The notes under the pieces were generated by a model. The model searched no databases. It saw only the letters and a program-made list of their open reading frames with translations, and was not told where the DNA came from. The position numbers and the translations under genes were made by a program. Positions 8,720 to 18,355 of a stretch of 64,000 bases of DNA are shown piece after piece. How positions within the stretch are numbered: the first letter of the stretch is position 1; the number at the start of each line of letters is the position of its first letter. This DNA is from Vibrio caribbeanicus ATCC BAA-2122 (GTDB lineage: Bacteria; Pseudomonadota; Gammaproteobacteria; Enterobacterales; Vibrionaceae). Location of the stretch: the NCBI RefSeq assembly GCF_000165125.1, contig NZ_AEIU01000083.1:145484-209483 (forward strand). Reading direction: 5' to 3'.

Positions 8720-11700
8720 TCAATGGGTCAATAGGTGGTGTAACTTGCTTCTCAATTTCTCAATATGGGTACGATCCGGGCTTTTTTCGTGGCAGTGTTC
8801 GAGAATATAGTCCAACGAGCTTAAAACAGTCCTCCAGCGAGGTGTCTTAGGTAATGTTTCTACACGTAAATATTTGTCTAAAGTTCTGGTTTGTAGAGAG
8901 CTTCTATCAAGATAAACTCTCCAAAGTCCACTTTGCTCAGCAAAATCAAATTTTGTCTTTCCTGTGACAGCTTCCCAATAATCCAGTGAACAAGTCATCG
9001 CTTCAACCAACACACTACGCATAATTTCTGATTTGGATAGGTGAGATTCATCAGCTCTATCAGCAAGATGAGTAAATTCACCACCGAGTTCTTTAAGCTC
9101 TTGAAGTTTATTTTTTTCACCTTCAAACGCAAAACTAGTTAGTGCATCAATCGCAGTTTCTAAATTACGGACTCTTGATGTGCTGATGTTGCCTGAAACA
9201 TTAAAAATATACATATGCAGAGTTTTTTCTCCCTCTGATAACTTGAGGATGTCGGCAGAAACTTGCTCTGTGGCATCACTTATGTAGATTTCAATATCAC
9301 CACAATAATGATCTTGCTCTATGTTAAGAAATTTAGGGACGATAATCTCTTCTACATGTGAACGTTTGAGTTGTTCAATTGAGCGTTTGAATAAACGCAT
9401 AGCAGCTTGGTTTGCAAAACGTATTTTATTATCATCCCTGACACAAATAATTGCCTCGGGTGCTGTTTCCAATTGTTCAAGTAATCTCTCCTGTGTTTCT
9501 AAGAATCTAGCTTCAATGAGCACCCTTTGCTTAATTTCTTTCTCGAGTTTCTGGTTTTCCATTTTTCTTTGTTCAGCTTGACTTGCAGCAAGGTGTGCGG
9601 TGATCCTTGCCAAGAGCTCTTTTTGGTTAAATGGCTTGGAAAGAAAGTCATTCGCTCCCGAAGCAAAGCCTTTTAATCGGTCTTCAGTTTGGTTGAGTGC
9701 TGTGAGCATAATGATTGGGAGAGTTGCGTGATCATAAGTTTTTCGTAGTTTTACGCAGACATCATATCCACTCATATCGGGTATCATAATATCCAGCAGT
9801 ATCAATTGCGGCGTTTCATTTCTGACCGCTTCGAGAGCACTTAATCCATCATTGACGGTTAAAACTCGGTAGCCCTCAGTTTTTAAGTAACTGTTCAAGA
9901 TCCTTAAGTTTATCGGTTCGTCATCAACAACCAGAATAAGTGGGGCTTCAAGGTTGTCAACTGAATGTGTACTCTCACAAGGTTTAAGTGACATGGGAGG
10001 AGATATCTCGAAGTGTATATCTCTAGATTGATTTGATTGGCAAATTTGTTCTGCCGTTGCTCTAGGGAGGGTGAAACAGAATGTTGTTCCGACCATTGGT
10101 TGACTGCTGACGTAGATGTGACCGTTCATTAACTCTATCAATTGGCTGCTGATAGAAAGCCCCAAACCTGCACCTTGGCGGTAATTACTTGGTGCATGAG
10201 TTCCCTGGGTTAGAGGCTCAAAGATGTGTTCAAGTTGATCACTACCTATGCCTTGTCCTGTATCCATAATTTGGAATTGGACATTATCATTAACTTGTAA
10301 AGCGGAGATGACAATCTTGCCTTCATTTGTGAATTTAATTGCATTGCCCAGTAAGTTGTACAGAATTTGCTCCAGCCTTTGAACGTCGGCACAGACCCAC
10401 AAGGCTTCCTTGGGGATTTGATTGACGATTTTTACAGGTTTATTACCGAGTAGATGTGCAGAGAGTTCAATCACCGATCGTGTGGCCGATGAAGCATCGA
10501 CAGCCCTGGTTTTGATTTTTAGGTTACCGTAACGCATTTTATGATAGTCGAGTAAATCATCCACGAGATCATTTAGTCTTCGGCCACTACTTATTATGAT
10601 ATCTACCTGATATTTCTGTTCCGAAGAGATCACACCATTTGCACCAGAGGCAAGGGCTTCAGCAATACCTAATATGCCGTGTAGAGGTGTCCTCAATTCA
10701 TGTGAGGTAGTCATCAGGAACTGATCTTTCAGTGTGTCTGCCAAATGTAATTCATCATTTTGTGTTTGGATAAGCTTTAGGTTTTTCTCTAATTCTTGGT
10801 TCTGAGTTTTGATGAGGTTTAACTTATCTCTTATCGAACGTTGCATTCGTCTGAAACTGGTGGCTAGTCTTCCTATTTCGTCATTACGCTGTGTGTTGAC
10901 TATGTCAGTATCTAGTTGGCCTGCCGCGACTTTTTCTGCTGCCCACGTTAGTTGAAGAAGTGGAGCAGTGATAAAGTTTGAAAGGTAATGTGATGCGATA
11001 AAAATTAATATAAATAAACTAACCATAGTAAAGGCAAAAAGAGTTTCCAGTTGGTGGATACGAGCAAAGGCAATTTGCTCTGGTACTTCCACTACGATTC
11101 CCCAGTGTATGTTCCTAAAGGCGATTGGACCATAAGCAGCCAGCATCGTTTGAGCTTTCTTATTGGTATATTTTTCCACACTCTCAGAACCGGAAAGAGC
11201 CTGGTTGATTATATCCAAGCTATTGCCTATTTCTTTGTCGCCGTTGGTTAAAGTTCGGGAGTGATGGTCTTGTCCTACCAAAATAGTATTAATGGAAGAT
11301 AAGCTTTTATTGGCTAATAGGTGGGTCAATCCTTCACTTGGTAGTCGAAATAAAGCATAACTATGAAGGTACCCTTGTTGAATAATAGGAGCGCCCATCC
11401 AAGCAATCATATGCCCATCACGTATGGAAAAGTCTGAGATCACGACTGGAGTGTATTCGTGATGTGTTTCTCTCTTTTTATTGACTCGCGATTGTAGCTC
11501 TGAAAATGCTTGACCCAAGTTAGTCGTAGAAAATGGGCCTTGATTTAAGTTGGTTCCATAGTAGTTTCGTTTATAAATGGAGTAGGTTACATTTCCCTCC
11601 AAATCAACGAGCAAGATGTCATTAAAGTCTGAACGCTTTAAAATCTCGAGAAACGCTCTGTGATAACGTTTATGCAAAAGGCGATAGCGCTCGGTTCCAT

Positions 11701-12103
11701 TGTAGGTACTTGAATGGGGTAAAACTGAGGTTTTTATTTGATTACCTGAACCTTGTATGTAGCGCTTTTGGGCGTATTCTCTTGCTTGTTCCATATCTAA
11801 CCCTAGGCTCTTAAATGCGTTCACTATGCCATAGAAGCGACCGCCACTTGAGTAGGCGAGTTCTGATCGCACAAATCCGAGCACTTCAGATTCCTTAGCA
11901 TTGAGGTAATCTATAATTTGCTGTTTTTTGCTATCTCTCATAGAGATGAGATGAGAGGTACTTTGCTCTTGAAGATCTTGGCTATGTGCTTTTAGAAAGA
12001 GAATAGCGATAACGGTCGCAGGGACGACACTAAGAGTAAAAAAAGCCAGCATTAAGGTATTTTGCAGGCGCTTAAACTTGTTTTTGCGATTAAAACTAAG
12101 CAT
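8720..12103 (-). CDS. chiS: Chitin-sensing hybrid sensor kinase / DNA-binding regulator ChiS
   Basis: Membrane-bound master regulator of chitin use; in V. cholerae it binds the chb promoter directly and is kept off by CBP. Domains in order: transmembrane helix (about 16-38), large periplasmic sensor domain (about 40-350), second helix (about 354-376), HAMP (about 378-430), histidine-kinase core with the H-box TTSHELRTPLHG (His468), ATPase domain with 'NLLGNAIKFTNEG' and 'GAGLGLSI' (about 570-690), a receiver domain with Asp771 in LLDIMIPDMSG, a PAS-like segment near 880-930, and a C-terminal region corresponding to the non-canonical DNA-binding domain. Length 1127 and the positions of the His and Asp match V. 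cholerae ChiS (H469, D772) almost exactly. The gene looks intact although much of its target operon is missing. Confidence 0.92.
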   Translation of the reverse strand: MLSFNRKNKFKRLQNTLMLAFFTLSVVPATVIAILFLKAHSQDLQEQSTSHLISMRDSKKQQIIDYLNAKESEVLGFVRSELAYSSGGRFYGIVNAFKSLGLDMEQAREYAQKRYIQGSGNQIKTSVLPHSSTYNGTERYRLLHKRYHRAFLEILKRSDFNDILLVDLEGNVTYSIYKRNYYGTNLNQGPFSTTNLGQAFSELQSRVNKKRETHHEYTPVVISDFSIRDGHMIAWMGAPIIQQGYLHSYALFRLPSEGLTHLLANKSLSSINTILVGQDHHSRTLTNGDKEIGNSLDIINQALSGSESVEKYTNKKAQTMLAAYGPIAFRNIHWGIVVEVPEQIAFARIHQLETLFAFTMVSLFILIFIASHYLSNFITAPLLQLTWAAEKVAAGQLDTDIVNTQRNDEIGRLATSFRRMQRSIRDKLNLIKTQNQELEKNLKLIQTQNDELHLADTLKDQFLMTTSHELRTPLHGILGIAEALASGANGVISSEQKYQVDIIISSGRRLNDLVDDLLDYHKMRYGNLKIKTRAVDASSATRSVIELSAHLLGNKPVKIVNQIPKEALWVCADVQRLEQILYNLLGNAIKFTNEGKIVISALQVNDNVQFQIMDTGQGIGSDQLEHIFEPLTQGTHAPSNYRQGAGLGLSISSQLIELMNGHIYVSSQPMVGTTFCFTLPRATAEQICQSNQSRDIHFEISPPMSLKPCESTHSVDNLEAPLILVVDDEPINLRILNSYLKTEGYRVLTVNDGLSALEAVRNETPQLILLDIMIPDMSGYDVCVKLRKTYDHATLPIIMLTALNQTEDRLKGFASGANDFLSKPFNQKELLARITAHLAASQAEQRKMENQKLEKEIKQRVLIEARFLETQERLLEQLETAPEAIICVRDDNKIRFANQAAMRLFKRSIEQLKRSHVEEIIVPKFLNIEQDHYCGDIEIYISDATEQVSADILKLSEGEKTLHMYIFNVSGNISTSRVRNLETAIDALTSFAFEGEKNKLQELKELGGEFTHLADRADESHLSKSEIMRSVLVEAMTCSLDYWEAVTGKTKFDFAEQSGLWRVYLDRSSLQTRTLDKYLRVETLPKTPRWRTVLSSLDYILEHCHEKSPDRTHIEKLRSKLHHLLTH

Positions 12104-12297
12104 AACCGGGTAATTCTTTCCTCAAGAAATCAAGCTAAACAACTGTAAACTAGAAAATTATCTCTAAGCGATATTCAAACTTAATGTTTTTTTCTACTTT
12201 GACAAGTGATTCTGAAAGAAAGCGTGGAGGCTAGCCCAATTTAATCGCATTGCATTCCTTTTGACCAGCTGGAGTTATCCCTAGCCAGTCTTAAGGT

Positions 12298-13320
12298 TTA
12301 TTTTTTCGCTTGATAAATAACGAACTTATTGGTTTTACTCAGGGTATTGCAATGACCAAAAGCCGCTTCAATAATGGGAGGATATTTTAAAAAACTATTC
12401 GCCACTATGAGGATTGTACCATTGCTTTTTAGGTGTGAAGGGGAATTACCTAATAGGCTTTCAGTGGCACTATAGCTTGTTTCGAGTCCCGCATGAAAAG
12501 GCGGGTTACTGACGATAAAGTGATAATCTGAACCTGTATCTGAGTATACATCCGAAGCAAATACATTCCCATTTAACTGGTTTCTTTCGAGTGTAGCTTG
12601 GCTTGATGCTACCGCCAGTGCACTGATATCACACATTTCGAGCTCTATATCGGGGTTCAGTTTCGCGATTACACACCCTATTACCCCGGCACCACAGCCA
12701 AAATCTAGTACTTTCCCATCAATATCAGGAAGATTATCAAGTAATAACTGACTACCAACATCGAACTCTCCGTGGCTGAAGACACCTGGTAAGCTTCTGA
12801 TGATAAGGCTCATATCTCGGTATTCAACCTGATATTCTTTAAACCACTGCTCAAAAACAAATCTTGGGGGCTCTTCAATACACTGTCCCCAATAGTAGGA
12901 GCATCGCCTTGCGGAGTCGTATTTTTTGATGTGACCAAAGCGACGAAACATCTTTTCAATACTTTTTATACCCGAACGGTTTTCACCAACCACAACAACT
13001 TCGGTATTAACGCCAAGTTTTGCCAGCAGCATATTCAAGAGGTATTCGGCTTCTGCTTTTGCTTTAGGCCAATAGAGTAGTAGCAAATCAGCATTAACCT
13101 CTTCATTTAGTTCGGCAGCAAAGATGCTTTGAACCTCCGAATAGGCCGATAGTTTTCTATGGTAACCATAATTGGTCGTAAACACGCAAACAGAGTTGCA
13201 CGTATGGCTCAGTTCAATTGGGAACAGGTCTTCGACTTCTCCAGCAACTAAGACATTTTTACCTGCAAAATGTACAAGCTGTCTCTGGGCAATTTGACTA
13301 GGTGCAATATAGGCGGACAT
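12298..13320 (-). CDS. rsmC: 16S rRNA (guanine1207-N2)-methyltransferase RsmC
   Basis: SAM-dependent methylation of G1207 in 16S rRNA of the 30S subunit. Seen: duplicated methyltransferase layout with a degenerate N-terminal half (to about 165) and a catalytic C-terminal half with the SAM-binding '[16 protein letters not shown]' and the catalytic NPPFHAG motif used by N2-guanine methyltransferases. At 340 residues the length matches E. coli RsmC (343). It stands alone on the minus strand, upstream of chiS and downstream of the PerM-like gene's terminator. Confidence 0.92.
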   Translation of the reverse strand: MSAYIAPSQIAQRQLVHFAGKNVLVAGEVEDLFPIELSHTCNSVCVFTTNYGYHRKLSAYSEVQSIFAAELNEEVNADLLLLYWPKAKAEAEYLLNMLLAKLGVNTEVVVVGENRSGIKSIEKMFRRFGHIKKYDSARRCSYYWGQCIEEPPRFVFEQWFKEYQVEYRDMSLIIRSLPGVFSHGEFDVGSQLLLDNLPDIDGKVLDFGCGAGVIGCVIAKLNPDIELEMCDISALAVASSQATLERNQLNGNVFASDVYSDTGSDYHFIVSNPPFHAGLETSYSATESLLGNSPSHLKSNGTILIVANSFLKYPPIIEAAFGHCNTLSKTNKFVIYQAKK

Positions 13321-13333
13321 GGGTTACTCAATG

Positions 13334-13370
13334 ATAAAAAACAGCTTAGATTTTCTCATATTCTAAGCTG
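13334..13370 (-). terminator. Intrinsic terminator of the PerM-like gene
   Basis: Nine-base stem CAGCTTAGA/TCTAAGCTG with an 11-base loop, followed on the minus strand by TTTTTTATC. It sits directly after the stop of the AI-2E-family gene and before rsmC. Confidence 0.8.
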
Positions 13371-13396
13371 CTCTTGAAGAGAAAATAGCAAGGGAG

Positions 13397-14482
13397 CTAA
13401 CTCTTATCTTGCTGATCTAAGAAGCCTTGAAATTCTTCTTCGTAGATGTGAAATAATACTACGGTGACAGCAAAGATAATTGGTCCATAGATGAGCCCAA
13501 TTAAACCGAAGAGATGAAGGCCGCCCAGTAAAGAAAAGAAGATCATTAGCGTATTCATTCCACCATTGCCCTGCATTAAAAATGGCCGCAATAAGTTGTC
13601 AATTGAGCCCACAACGAAGACGCTAAAACCCGCGAGAAAAATCGCTAATCCAGTTTCACCTGTCAGCAGCAGGTAAAGTGAAGCCGGTATCCAAATTAGA
13701 GCGGTACCAATAACAGGAATAAATGAGGCAAACCCCATCATTGTTCCCCAAAATAAGGCCGGGAAGCCAGCGATAGCCATACCTATACCACCAGCAAGTC
13801 CTTGTGCAATAGCGGTAAGAAATGAACCCATGACAGCTGACTTTGCCACCTGCTCAACCTCATCAAGTAGTTTATCTTCTTGGCTACGAGAAAGTGGAAG
13901 TATATGCCGAATTGCACTTATGATCTTCTCGTGGTCCCTCAGCAGGAAAAACAGGACAAATAGCATCAGAAAAAAGTTCATTAGAAAATTGGTTGCATCA
14001 CCGAGAATTTTGGCACTTAACCCGACCAATCTTGTACCAAATGAGGTTGAAAACTGAGCCACTTTTTGTGCTATTTCTTGAGGGGCAATGCTATCAAAAG
14101 GCAGATAGTTGTTAATAATCGCCAGGCTTTTGACCACCCAAGGATGTTCGAAGGCCGTTTGTATACCGCCTGTTGTGACCCATTGATAGACGCTTTGGGA
14201 AAATGTTGACCCTTGCTGAATGATGGCTGCAAAAACGAAAAGTAAGGGAAAAACTATGATAAATGTCAGAATGATACACGACAAAAGAGAGGAAATGTTC
14301 CGATGCTTGGGGAGGTATCTTTCAACACGTTCATGTATCGGAAACATGAGCAGAGAAATAATAAACGCCATTACTATTGAGTTGATGTAGGGCTCAACAA
14401 GTAAGAAACACGCAAAGCCAGCTAGTAAAAGTGCAATGATTAAGACTTTATGGCTTGATGTTATTTGGATTTTATCTGACAC
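13397..14482 (-). CDS. AI-2E family (PerM/YdiK-type) membrane transporter
   Basis: Polytopic inner-membrane protein of the AI-2 exporter superfamily; members export various small molecules or ions and the substrate here is unknown. Seen: about eight hydrophobic segments, a central amphipathic region (about residues 70-150) and the conserved C-terminal stretch 'GMAIAGFPALFWGTMMGFAS' with 'FIPVIGTALIWIP'. 361 residues, normal. The start is GTG at 14482 (V-S-D-K-I-Q). It is divergent from the small cysteine-rich peptide gene, sharing a 100-base promoter region, and ends in its own terminator. Confidence 0.82.
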   Translation of the reverse strand: MSDKIQITSSHKVLIIALLLAGFACFLLVEPYINSIVMAFIISLLMFPIHERVERYLPKHRNISSLLSCIILTFIIVFPLLFVFAAIIQQGSTFSQSVYQWVTTGGIQTAFEHPWVVKSLAIINNYLPFDSIAPQEIAQKVAQFSTSFGTRLVGLSAKILGDATNFLMNFFLMLFVLFFLLRDHEKIISAIRHILPLSRSQEDKLLDEVEQVAKSAVMGSFLTAIAQGLAGGIGMAIAGFPALFWGTMMGFASFIPVIGTALIWIPASLYLLLTGETGLAIFLAGFSVFVVGSIDNLLRPFLMQGNGGMNTLMIFFSLLGGLHLFGLIGLIYGPIIFAVTVVLFHIYEEEFQGFLDQQDKS

Positions 14483-14581
14483 ATTTATTGTCCGTTAGTA
14501 TGTTACTGTTTCTGTATAATGGCCTCAAATCACGAGGGGTTCAACGTTAAATCATAAAGTTACGATCTAAAGGAAGTACTA

Positions 14582-14701
14582 ATGGGATGTTGTGATAAAA
14601 AAGAGTGTGATTCTAATAAGAAGAAAGATAAGTGCTCAATGTCTGGAGTTACACTATTTTTGCTAGTGTTGCTCTTTTTGGTTGTTATAAATTGGCGATA
14701 G
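14582..14701 (+). CDS. 39-residue cysteine-rich single-pass membrane peptide
   Basis: Translation begins M-G-C-C-D-K-K-E-C and continues with a charged Lys/Asp-rich segment, a fourth Cys at residue 18, and a hydrophobic helix 'VTLFLLVLLFLVVIN' ending W-R-stop. GGAAG lies seven bases upstream of the ATG, a TATAAT box is at about 14515, and a perfect hairpin follows the stop. That layout (promoter, ribosome site, ORF, hairpin) supports a real gene. The Cys pairs look like a small metal- or thiol-binding head on a membrane anchor, but I do not recognise the family and assign no function. Similar short 'GCC...' peptides occur at this place in other vibrios as far as I recall. Confidence 0.65.
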   Translation: MGCCDKKECDSNKKKDKCSMSGVTLFLLVLLFLVVINWR

Positions 14702-14723
14702 AAGGCTGCCAACGGCAGCCTTC
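14701..14723 (+). terminator. Perfect hairpin after the small cysteine-rich peptide gene
   Basis: GAAGGCTGCC-AAC-GGCAGCCTTC, ten paired bases with a three-base loop, starting on the last base of the stop codon. No U-run follows, so it may need a factor or may mainly protect the 3' end. Confidence 0.6.
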
Positions 14724-15167
14724 TGGCTACAAGTTAGATTAAAAACCAGCGTTTTTGGATATTGATTTAAATGAGCATAACTACTAACGAGGCAAATATT
14801 ATTTTCAACCTAAATTACTCAATGGCACTAATTCTACAATAAAAAACTCTATCAATAGAGAACTACGTAGGAACAATAATTTTTATTTATTTAATTCATA
14901 TTAATCGAAAATTACTCTCACTTCCGTGGTTAAAAAAATACCCAACATTAATGTATATCATATCGGTGGTGATCATTTTTATATTAATGAAACTCCAATA
15001 ATAGATGAATTAAGAAAATCTTTAGAATTAGCGATGAAAAGTATTAACGAAAATTTTTTATGGTATAAAATCATTGCCTTAAGGCCACTTTGGTTTTGGC
15101 TCGTATCTTAGCCTTTTTCTTTTTTAAACATCACTCAATGTAAATTAATGGAAGGATAATAATATAG
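14724..15167 (+). other. AT-rich segment with a doubtful 61-codon frame
   Basis: Very AT-rich sequence between the conserved small peptide gene and the EamA gene. One frame, 14926-15111, opens with GTG and encodes 61 residues (V-V-K-K-I-P-N-I-N-V-Y-H-I-G-G-D...) but has no clear ribosome site and no recognised family. It could be a remnant of a larger gene or a chance frame. Base composition differs from the housekeeping genes on either side, consistent with acquired DNA. Confidence 0.35.
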
Positions 15168-16064
15168 ATGGATGCATTACCAATTTATGCCGCACTTGGT
15201 GCGTCAACAACATGGGCAATTGCTGCAATAATCGCTTATTCTCCTACACGATCTTTGGGTGCTTTTACATTTGTTAAAATTCAAGTCTTGAGTTGTTCTA
15301 TTTTAGTATTAAGTTTCTGCTTTTTAACGGATAGATTTAATACTATTGATTGGGGGTATTGGCCTGCCTATTTAGTTAGTGGAGTAGTTGGTGTGCTAAT
15401 AACCAATATTTCGCTTTCGGTATGTGTTCGACGTGGAGGTCCTAGGCGAGCAGCACTACTTTCGACTTCTAAAGCTTTATTCGCCGCTGTTATAAGTTTT
15501 GTTTTTTTGGGAGAAAAAATGAGCATCGAAAGTCAACTGGGGTGCATAGTCGTAACTATTGGGATTATTGTGGCAATTGTTTTGAATAAGCCCCACAAGA
15601 ATAGTCATGTGCTCGAATCTGTAGATGGCTCTATCTCTATTATTATCGGTACTGGATTACTGGCAGGGTTTTCGCAAGCGATAGGTATCTTAGCTCTAAA
15701 AAAACCAATTTTGGAGGGATTGGATCCTATTATGGCCGCAGGGATACGTCTATCAGTATGTTCAGTTGCTATTATCTGCTTTGATATTCTTAGGCAGGAA
15801 CCAATATTTCCAAAGTTGGAAAATAATAAGGTGATGGCTCTAGTAGCAATTTTGCCTGGCTTTATGGGTTATGTCGTTGCTGCAGGGCTTTTGCTCTATG
15901 CTGTCGGACAAAGAAACTCTGCTGAAATGTTTATTTTGAGCTCGCTTTCACCAATCCTAATTATACCTTTTCAATGGATAATAACTCGTCAGAATATAGG
16001 TCTGGGTGTATGGCTGGGTACTTTTTTAGTAGTAGTAGGAACGTATCTACTTGTTAAAAGTTGA
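15168..16064 (+). CDS. EamA/DMT-family membrane transporter
   Basis: Drug/metabolite-transporter superfamily protein with ten predicted membrane helices in two EamA repeats (about residues 5-135 and 155-298); many members export amino acids or metabolites, and the substrate here is unknown. Seen: the N-terminal 'YAALGASTTWAIAAII' and the conserved end-of-repeat helix pattern 'RAALLSTSKALFAAVISFVFLGEKMS', repeated as 'NSAEMFILSSLSPILIIPFQWI' in the second half. Length 298 is typical. The gene is AT-rich, stands alone and interrupts an otherwise conserved block before hemL. It is bordered on the right by a possible insertion-sequence relic, so horizontal acquisition is likely but unproven. Confidence 0.8.
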   Translation: MDALPIYAALGASTTWAIAAIIAYSPTRSLGAFTFVKIQVLSCSILVLSFCFLTDRFNTIDWGYWPAYLVSGVVGVLITNISLSVCVRRGGPRRAALLSTSKALFAAVISFVFLGEKMSIESQLGCIVVTIGIIVAIVLNKPHKNSHVLESVDGSISIIIGTGLLAGFSQAIGILALKKPILEGLDPIMAAGIRLSVCSVAIICFDILRQEPIFPKLENNKVMALVAILPGFMGYVVAAGLLLYAVGQRNSAEMFILSSLSPILIIPFQWIITRQNIGLGVWLGTFLVVVGTYLLVKS

Positions 16065-16075
16065 ATAGAAAATAA

Positions 16076-16246
16076 GTGTGCCCGCTAACTCAGTGTGAAC
16101 TTGCAACACTACCGATTGAGTTATTTAGAGATGAAGTTCTAATCGATGGATTATTTGTTCCCAATAAGGAGCTATCTAAGAAATCCCCAAGCCGTGGCTT
16201 AGGGATCTGTATAAGAAACAGTTCAATGCCTGCTTCTATAAAAGGC
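16076..16246 (+). mobile_element. Possible right-end relic of an IS200/IS605-type element
   Basis: Between the EamA gene and hemL, a short frame reads E-L-A-T-L-P-I-E-L-F-R-D-E-V-L-I-D-G-L-F and looks like the C-terminal end of a longer protein. It runs straight into an 11-base imperfect hairpin at 16183-16206 (ATCCCCAAGCC-GT-GGCTTAGGGAT, one mismatch). A subterminal hairpin just after the tnpB 3' end is the layout of IS200/IS605 elements. No intact transposase or left end is visible. The alternative is a simple terminator for the EamA gene plus a chance frame. Confidence 0.3.
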
Positions 16247-17539
16247 TTATGCTTCTTGTGCTAAAACTTCAAAGCAGTGATCTGCGGCCTCTAATGTGGC
16301 CTCAATCTCTTTGCTACCGTGAGATAGGGAAGTAAAGCTTGCCTCGAATGCAGAGGGAGCGAGGTAAACGCCGCGCTCTAACATCAGATGGAAGAATTTT
16401 TTGAAGCGTTCGATATCACATTTAGCAACATCTTCATAGCGAGTTACACTATCTTGCTCAGTAAAGAAAAAACCAAACATGCCACCAACTTGATTGATGA
16501 CTAATGGGATGTTGTGCTTATCAGCAAGCGCTTTGAAACCCTCTGCAATTTGTTGGGTTGTGGAAGCCAAGCGTTTTTCATTACCTTCTTGCTTGAGTTC
16601 GTTTAGACAAGCAAGACCCGCTGCCATAGCAACAGGGTTCCCAGATAATGTTCCCGCTTGGTATACCGGCCCTGTCGGGGCGATATGTTGCATAACTTTC
16701 TTGCTGCCACCAAAGGCACCTACAGGCATTCCTCCACCGATGACTTTGCCGAGGGTAGTGAGATCAGGCTTTACGCCGTAATATTCTTGAGCTCCGCCCA
16801 GAGCTACGCGAAAGCCAGTCATAACCTCATCGAAAATGAGCAAAGCGCCGTGCTCGTCACAAAGTTTGCGTAGCCCATCATGAAATCCATCGATTGGGGG
16901 GATACAGTTCATGTTCCCAGCAACAGGTTCAACGATAATACATGCGATATCACCTTTATTTGCATTGAACAACTGTTGGACAGAGTCTAAATCATTAAAG
17001 GTCGCGGTAAGTGTATGTTTAGCAGAATCTTCTGGTACGCCAGGTGAACTCGGCTGCCCTAAGGTCAGTGCTCCGGAGCCTGCTTTGACAAGTAGACTAT
17101 CAGCATGGCCATGGTAACAGCCTTCAAATTTAATGATCTTATCACGTCCTGTATAGCCTCTGGCGAGTCGGATCGCACTCATCGTTGCTTCCGTTCCCGA
17201 ACTAACCATACGAACTTGTTCCATAGAAGGAACTAATTCTCTCACTAATTCGGCCATGGCAATTTCTGTTTCCGTTGGCGCACCAAAGCTTAATCCCCTT
17301 TGAGCTGCGTCAATGACTGCTTGACGAACAGTGGAATTGTTGTGTCCGAGAATCATAGGACCCCATGAACCGACATAATCGATATATGCTTTCCCATCAG
17401 CATCAAAGATTAATGGCCCATCAGCACGCTCAACAAAGATAGGTGCGCCGCCCACTCCATTAAAGGCGCGAACTGGAGAGTTCACCCCGCCAGGAATCGT
17501 ATCTTGCGCTTTTTCAAATAGTTCCGATGATTTGGTCAT
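16247..17539 (-). CDS. hemL: Glutamate-1-semialdehyde 2,1-aminomutase HemL
   Basis: Cytoplasmic PLP enzyme converting glutamate-1-semialdehyde to 5-aminolevulinate in the C5 heme pathway. Seen: N-terminal '[17 protein letters not shown]', class-III aminotransferase motif '[13 protein letters not shown]' and the PLP lysine in '[19 protein letters not shown]'. 430 residues, full length. ATG 17539 has GAGGA upstream. Divergent from erpA across about 245 bases, an arrangement I recall from other vibrios. Confidence 0.95.
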   Translation of the reverse strand: MTKSSELFEKAQDTIPGGVNSPVRAFNGVGGAPIFVERADGPLIFDADGKAYIDYVGSWGPMILGHNNSTVRQAVIDAAQRGLSFGAPTETEIAMAELVRELVPSMEQVRMVSSGTEATMSAIRLARGYTGRDKIIKFEGCYHGHADSLLVKAGSGALTLGQPSSPGVPEDSAKHTLTATFNDLDSVQQLFNANKGDIACIIVEPVAGNMNCIPPIDGFHDGLRKLCDEHGALLIFDEVMTGFRVALGGAQEYYGVKPDLTTLGKVIGGGMPVGAFGGSKKVMQHIAPTGPVYQAGTLSGNPVAMAAGLACLNELKQEGNEKRLASTTQQIAEGFKALADKHNIPLVINQVGGMFGFFFTEQDSVTRYEDVAKCDIERFKKFFHLMLERGVYLAPSAFEASFTSLSHGSKEIEATLEAADHCFEVLAQEA

Positions 17540-17784
17540 AGAATATCCTCTTTATCATTGCTCAGACCAATGTGGGCTGCATTGTACCTTTCAAGCTGGA
17601 TCGAATAAAATGTTTTACGACACATTCTGACTACTTTTACATCAATTGATATGCAATAGGGACAAAAAGTGCGTCGAAAAATGGTGAATACTTGAACGCA
17701 TGGCTCAGGTATTAGATAATTAAGAAAGTAGAAAGTATACATCCGTCAACGCTGTTGTCGGAAAGGAGACTGAGAGAGGTCATC

Positions 17785-18126
17785 GTGAGTGAAGTAAATA
17801 TCCCCCTAACGTTTTCAGATGCAGCTGCCCAACGTGTTGGTGCTCTAATTGCTGAAGAAGAAAACCCAAACCTAAAACTGCGAGTCTACATTACTGGTGG
17901 AGGATGTAGCGGTTTTCAGTACGGCTTTACATTTGATGAGTCAGTGAACGAGGGTGATACAACGATCGTTAACAGCGGTGTGACCTTAGTTGTTGATCCT
18001 ATGAGCTTACAATACTTAGTCGGTGGGCAAGTCGACTATACCGAAGGTTTAGAAGGCTCTCGTTTTTTCGTCAACAATCCTAATGCTACGACCACGTGTG
18101 GCTGTGGTGCCTCATTTAGCGTTTGA
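17785..18126 (+). CDS. erpA: Iron-sulfur cluster insertion protein ErpA
   Basis: A-type Fe-S carrier that delivers clusters to apoproteins such as IspG/IspH. Seen: the three cluster-binding cysteines, one in [11 protein letters not shown] and two in the C-terminal CGCGASF. The start is GTG 17785 (V-S-E-V-N-I-P-L), giving 113 residues like other ErpA proteins; an upstream in-frame codon at 17755 would add ten residues not seen in the family. A terminator follows. Confidence 0.94.
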   Translation: MSEVNIPLTFSDAAAQRVGALIAEEENPNLKLRVYITGGGCSGFQYGFTFDESVNEGDTTIVNSGVTLVVDPMSLQYLVGGQVDYTEGLEGSRFFVNNPNATTTCGCGASFSV

Positions 18127-18132
18127 TGTAAA

Positions 18133-18160
18133 AAGTGGTCGTTTAGCGGCCATTTTTCCT
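18133..18160 (+). terminator. Intrinsic terminator of erpA
   Basis: Short stem TGGTCG/CGGCCA (one G-U pair) with a TTTAG loop, followed by TTTTTCCTTTTTT. Confidence 0.7.
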
Positions 18161-18355
18161 TTTTTGATTCCTTTGCCAGATAACTTGAAAAAAGTTCACT
18201 ATCCTACAGCGTTACTGTTCTCTAACTCGTTCTTTTAACGGCGTTCTGAATTCCCAATCTTGAAGTCACTTGGGTATAAGCCTCATAAGTTATATCCTTT
18301 AATAAGCATTTGCTGAGAGAATGACTTATCTGTATTTATGTTTTCGGGCGGGGTT

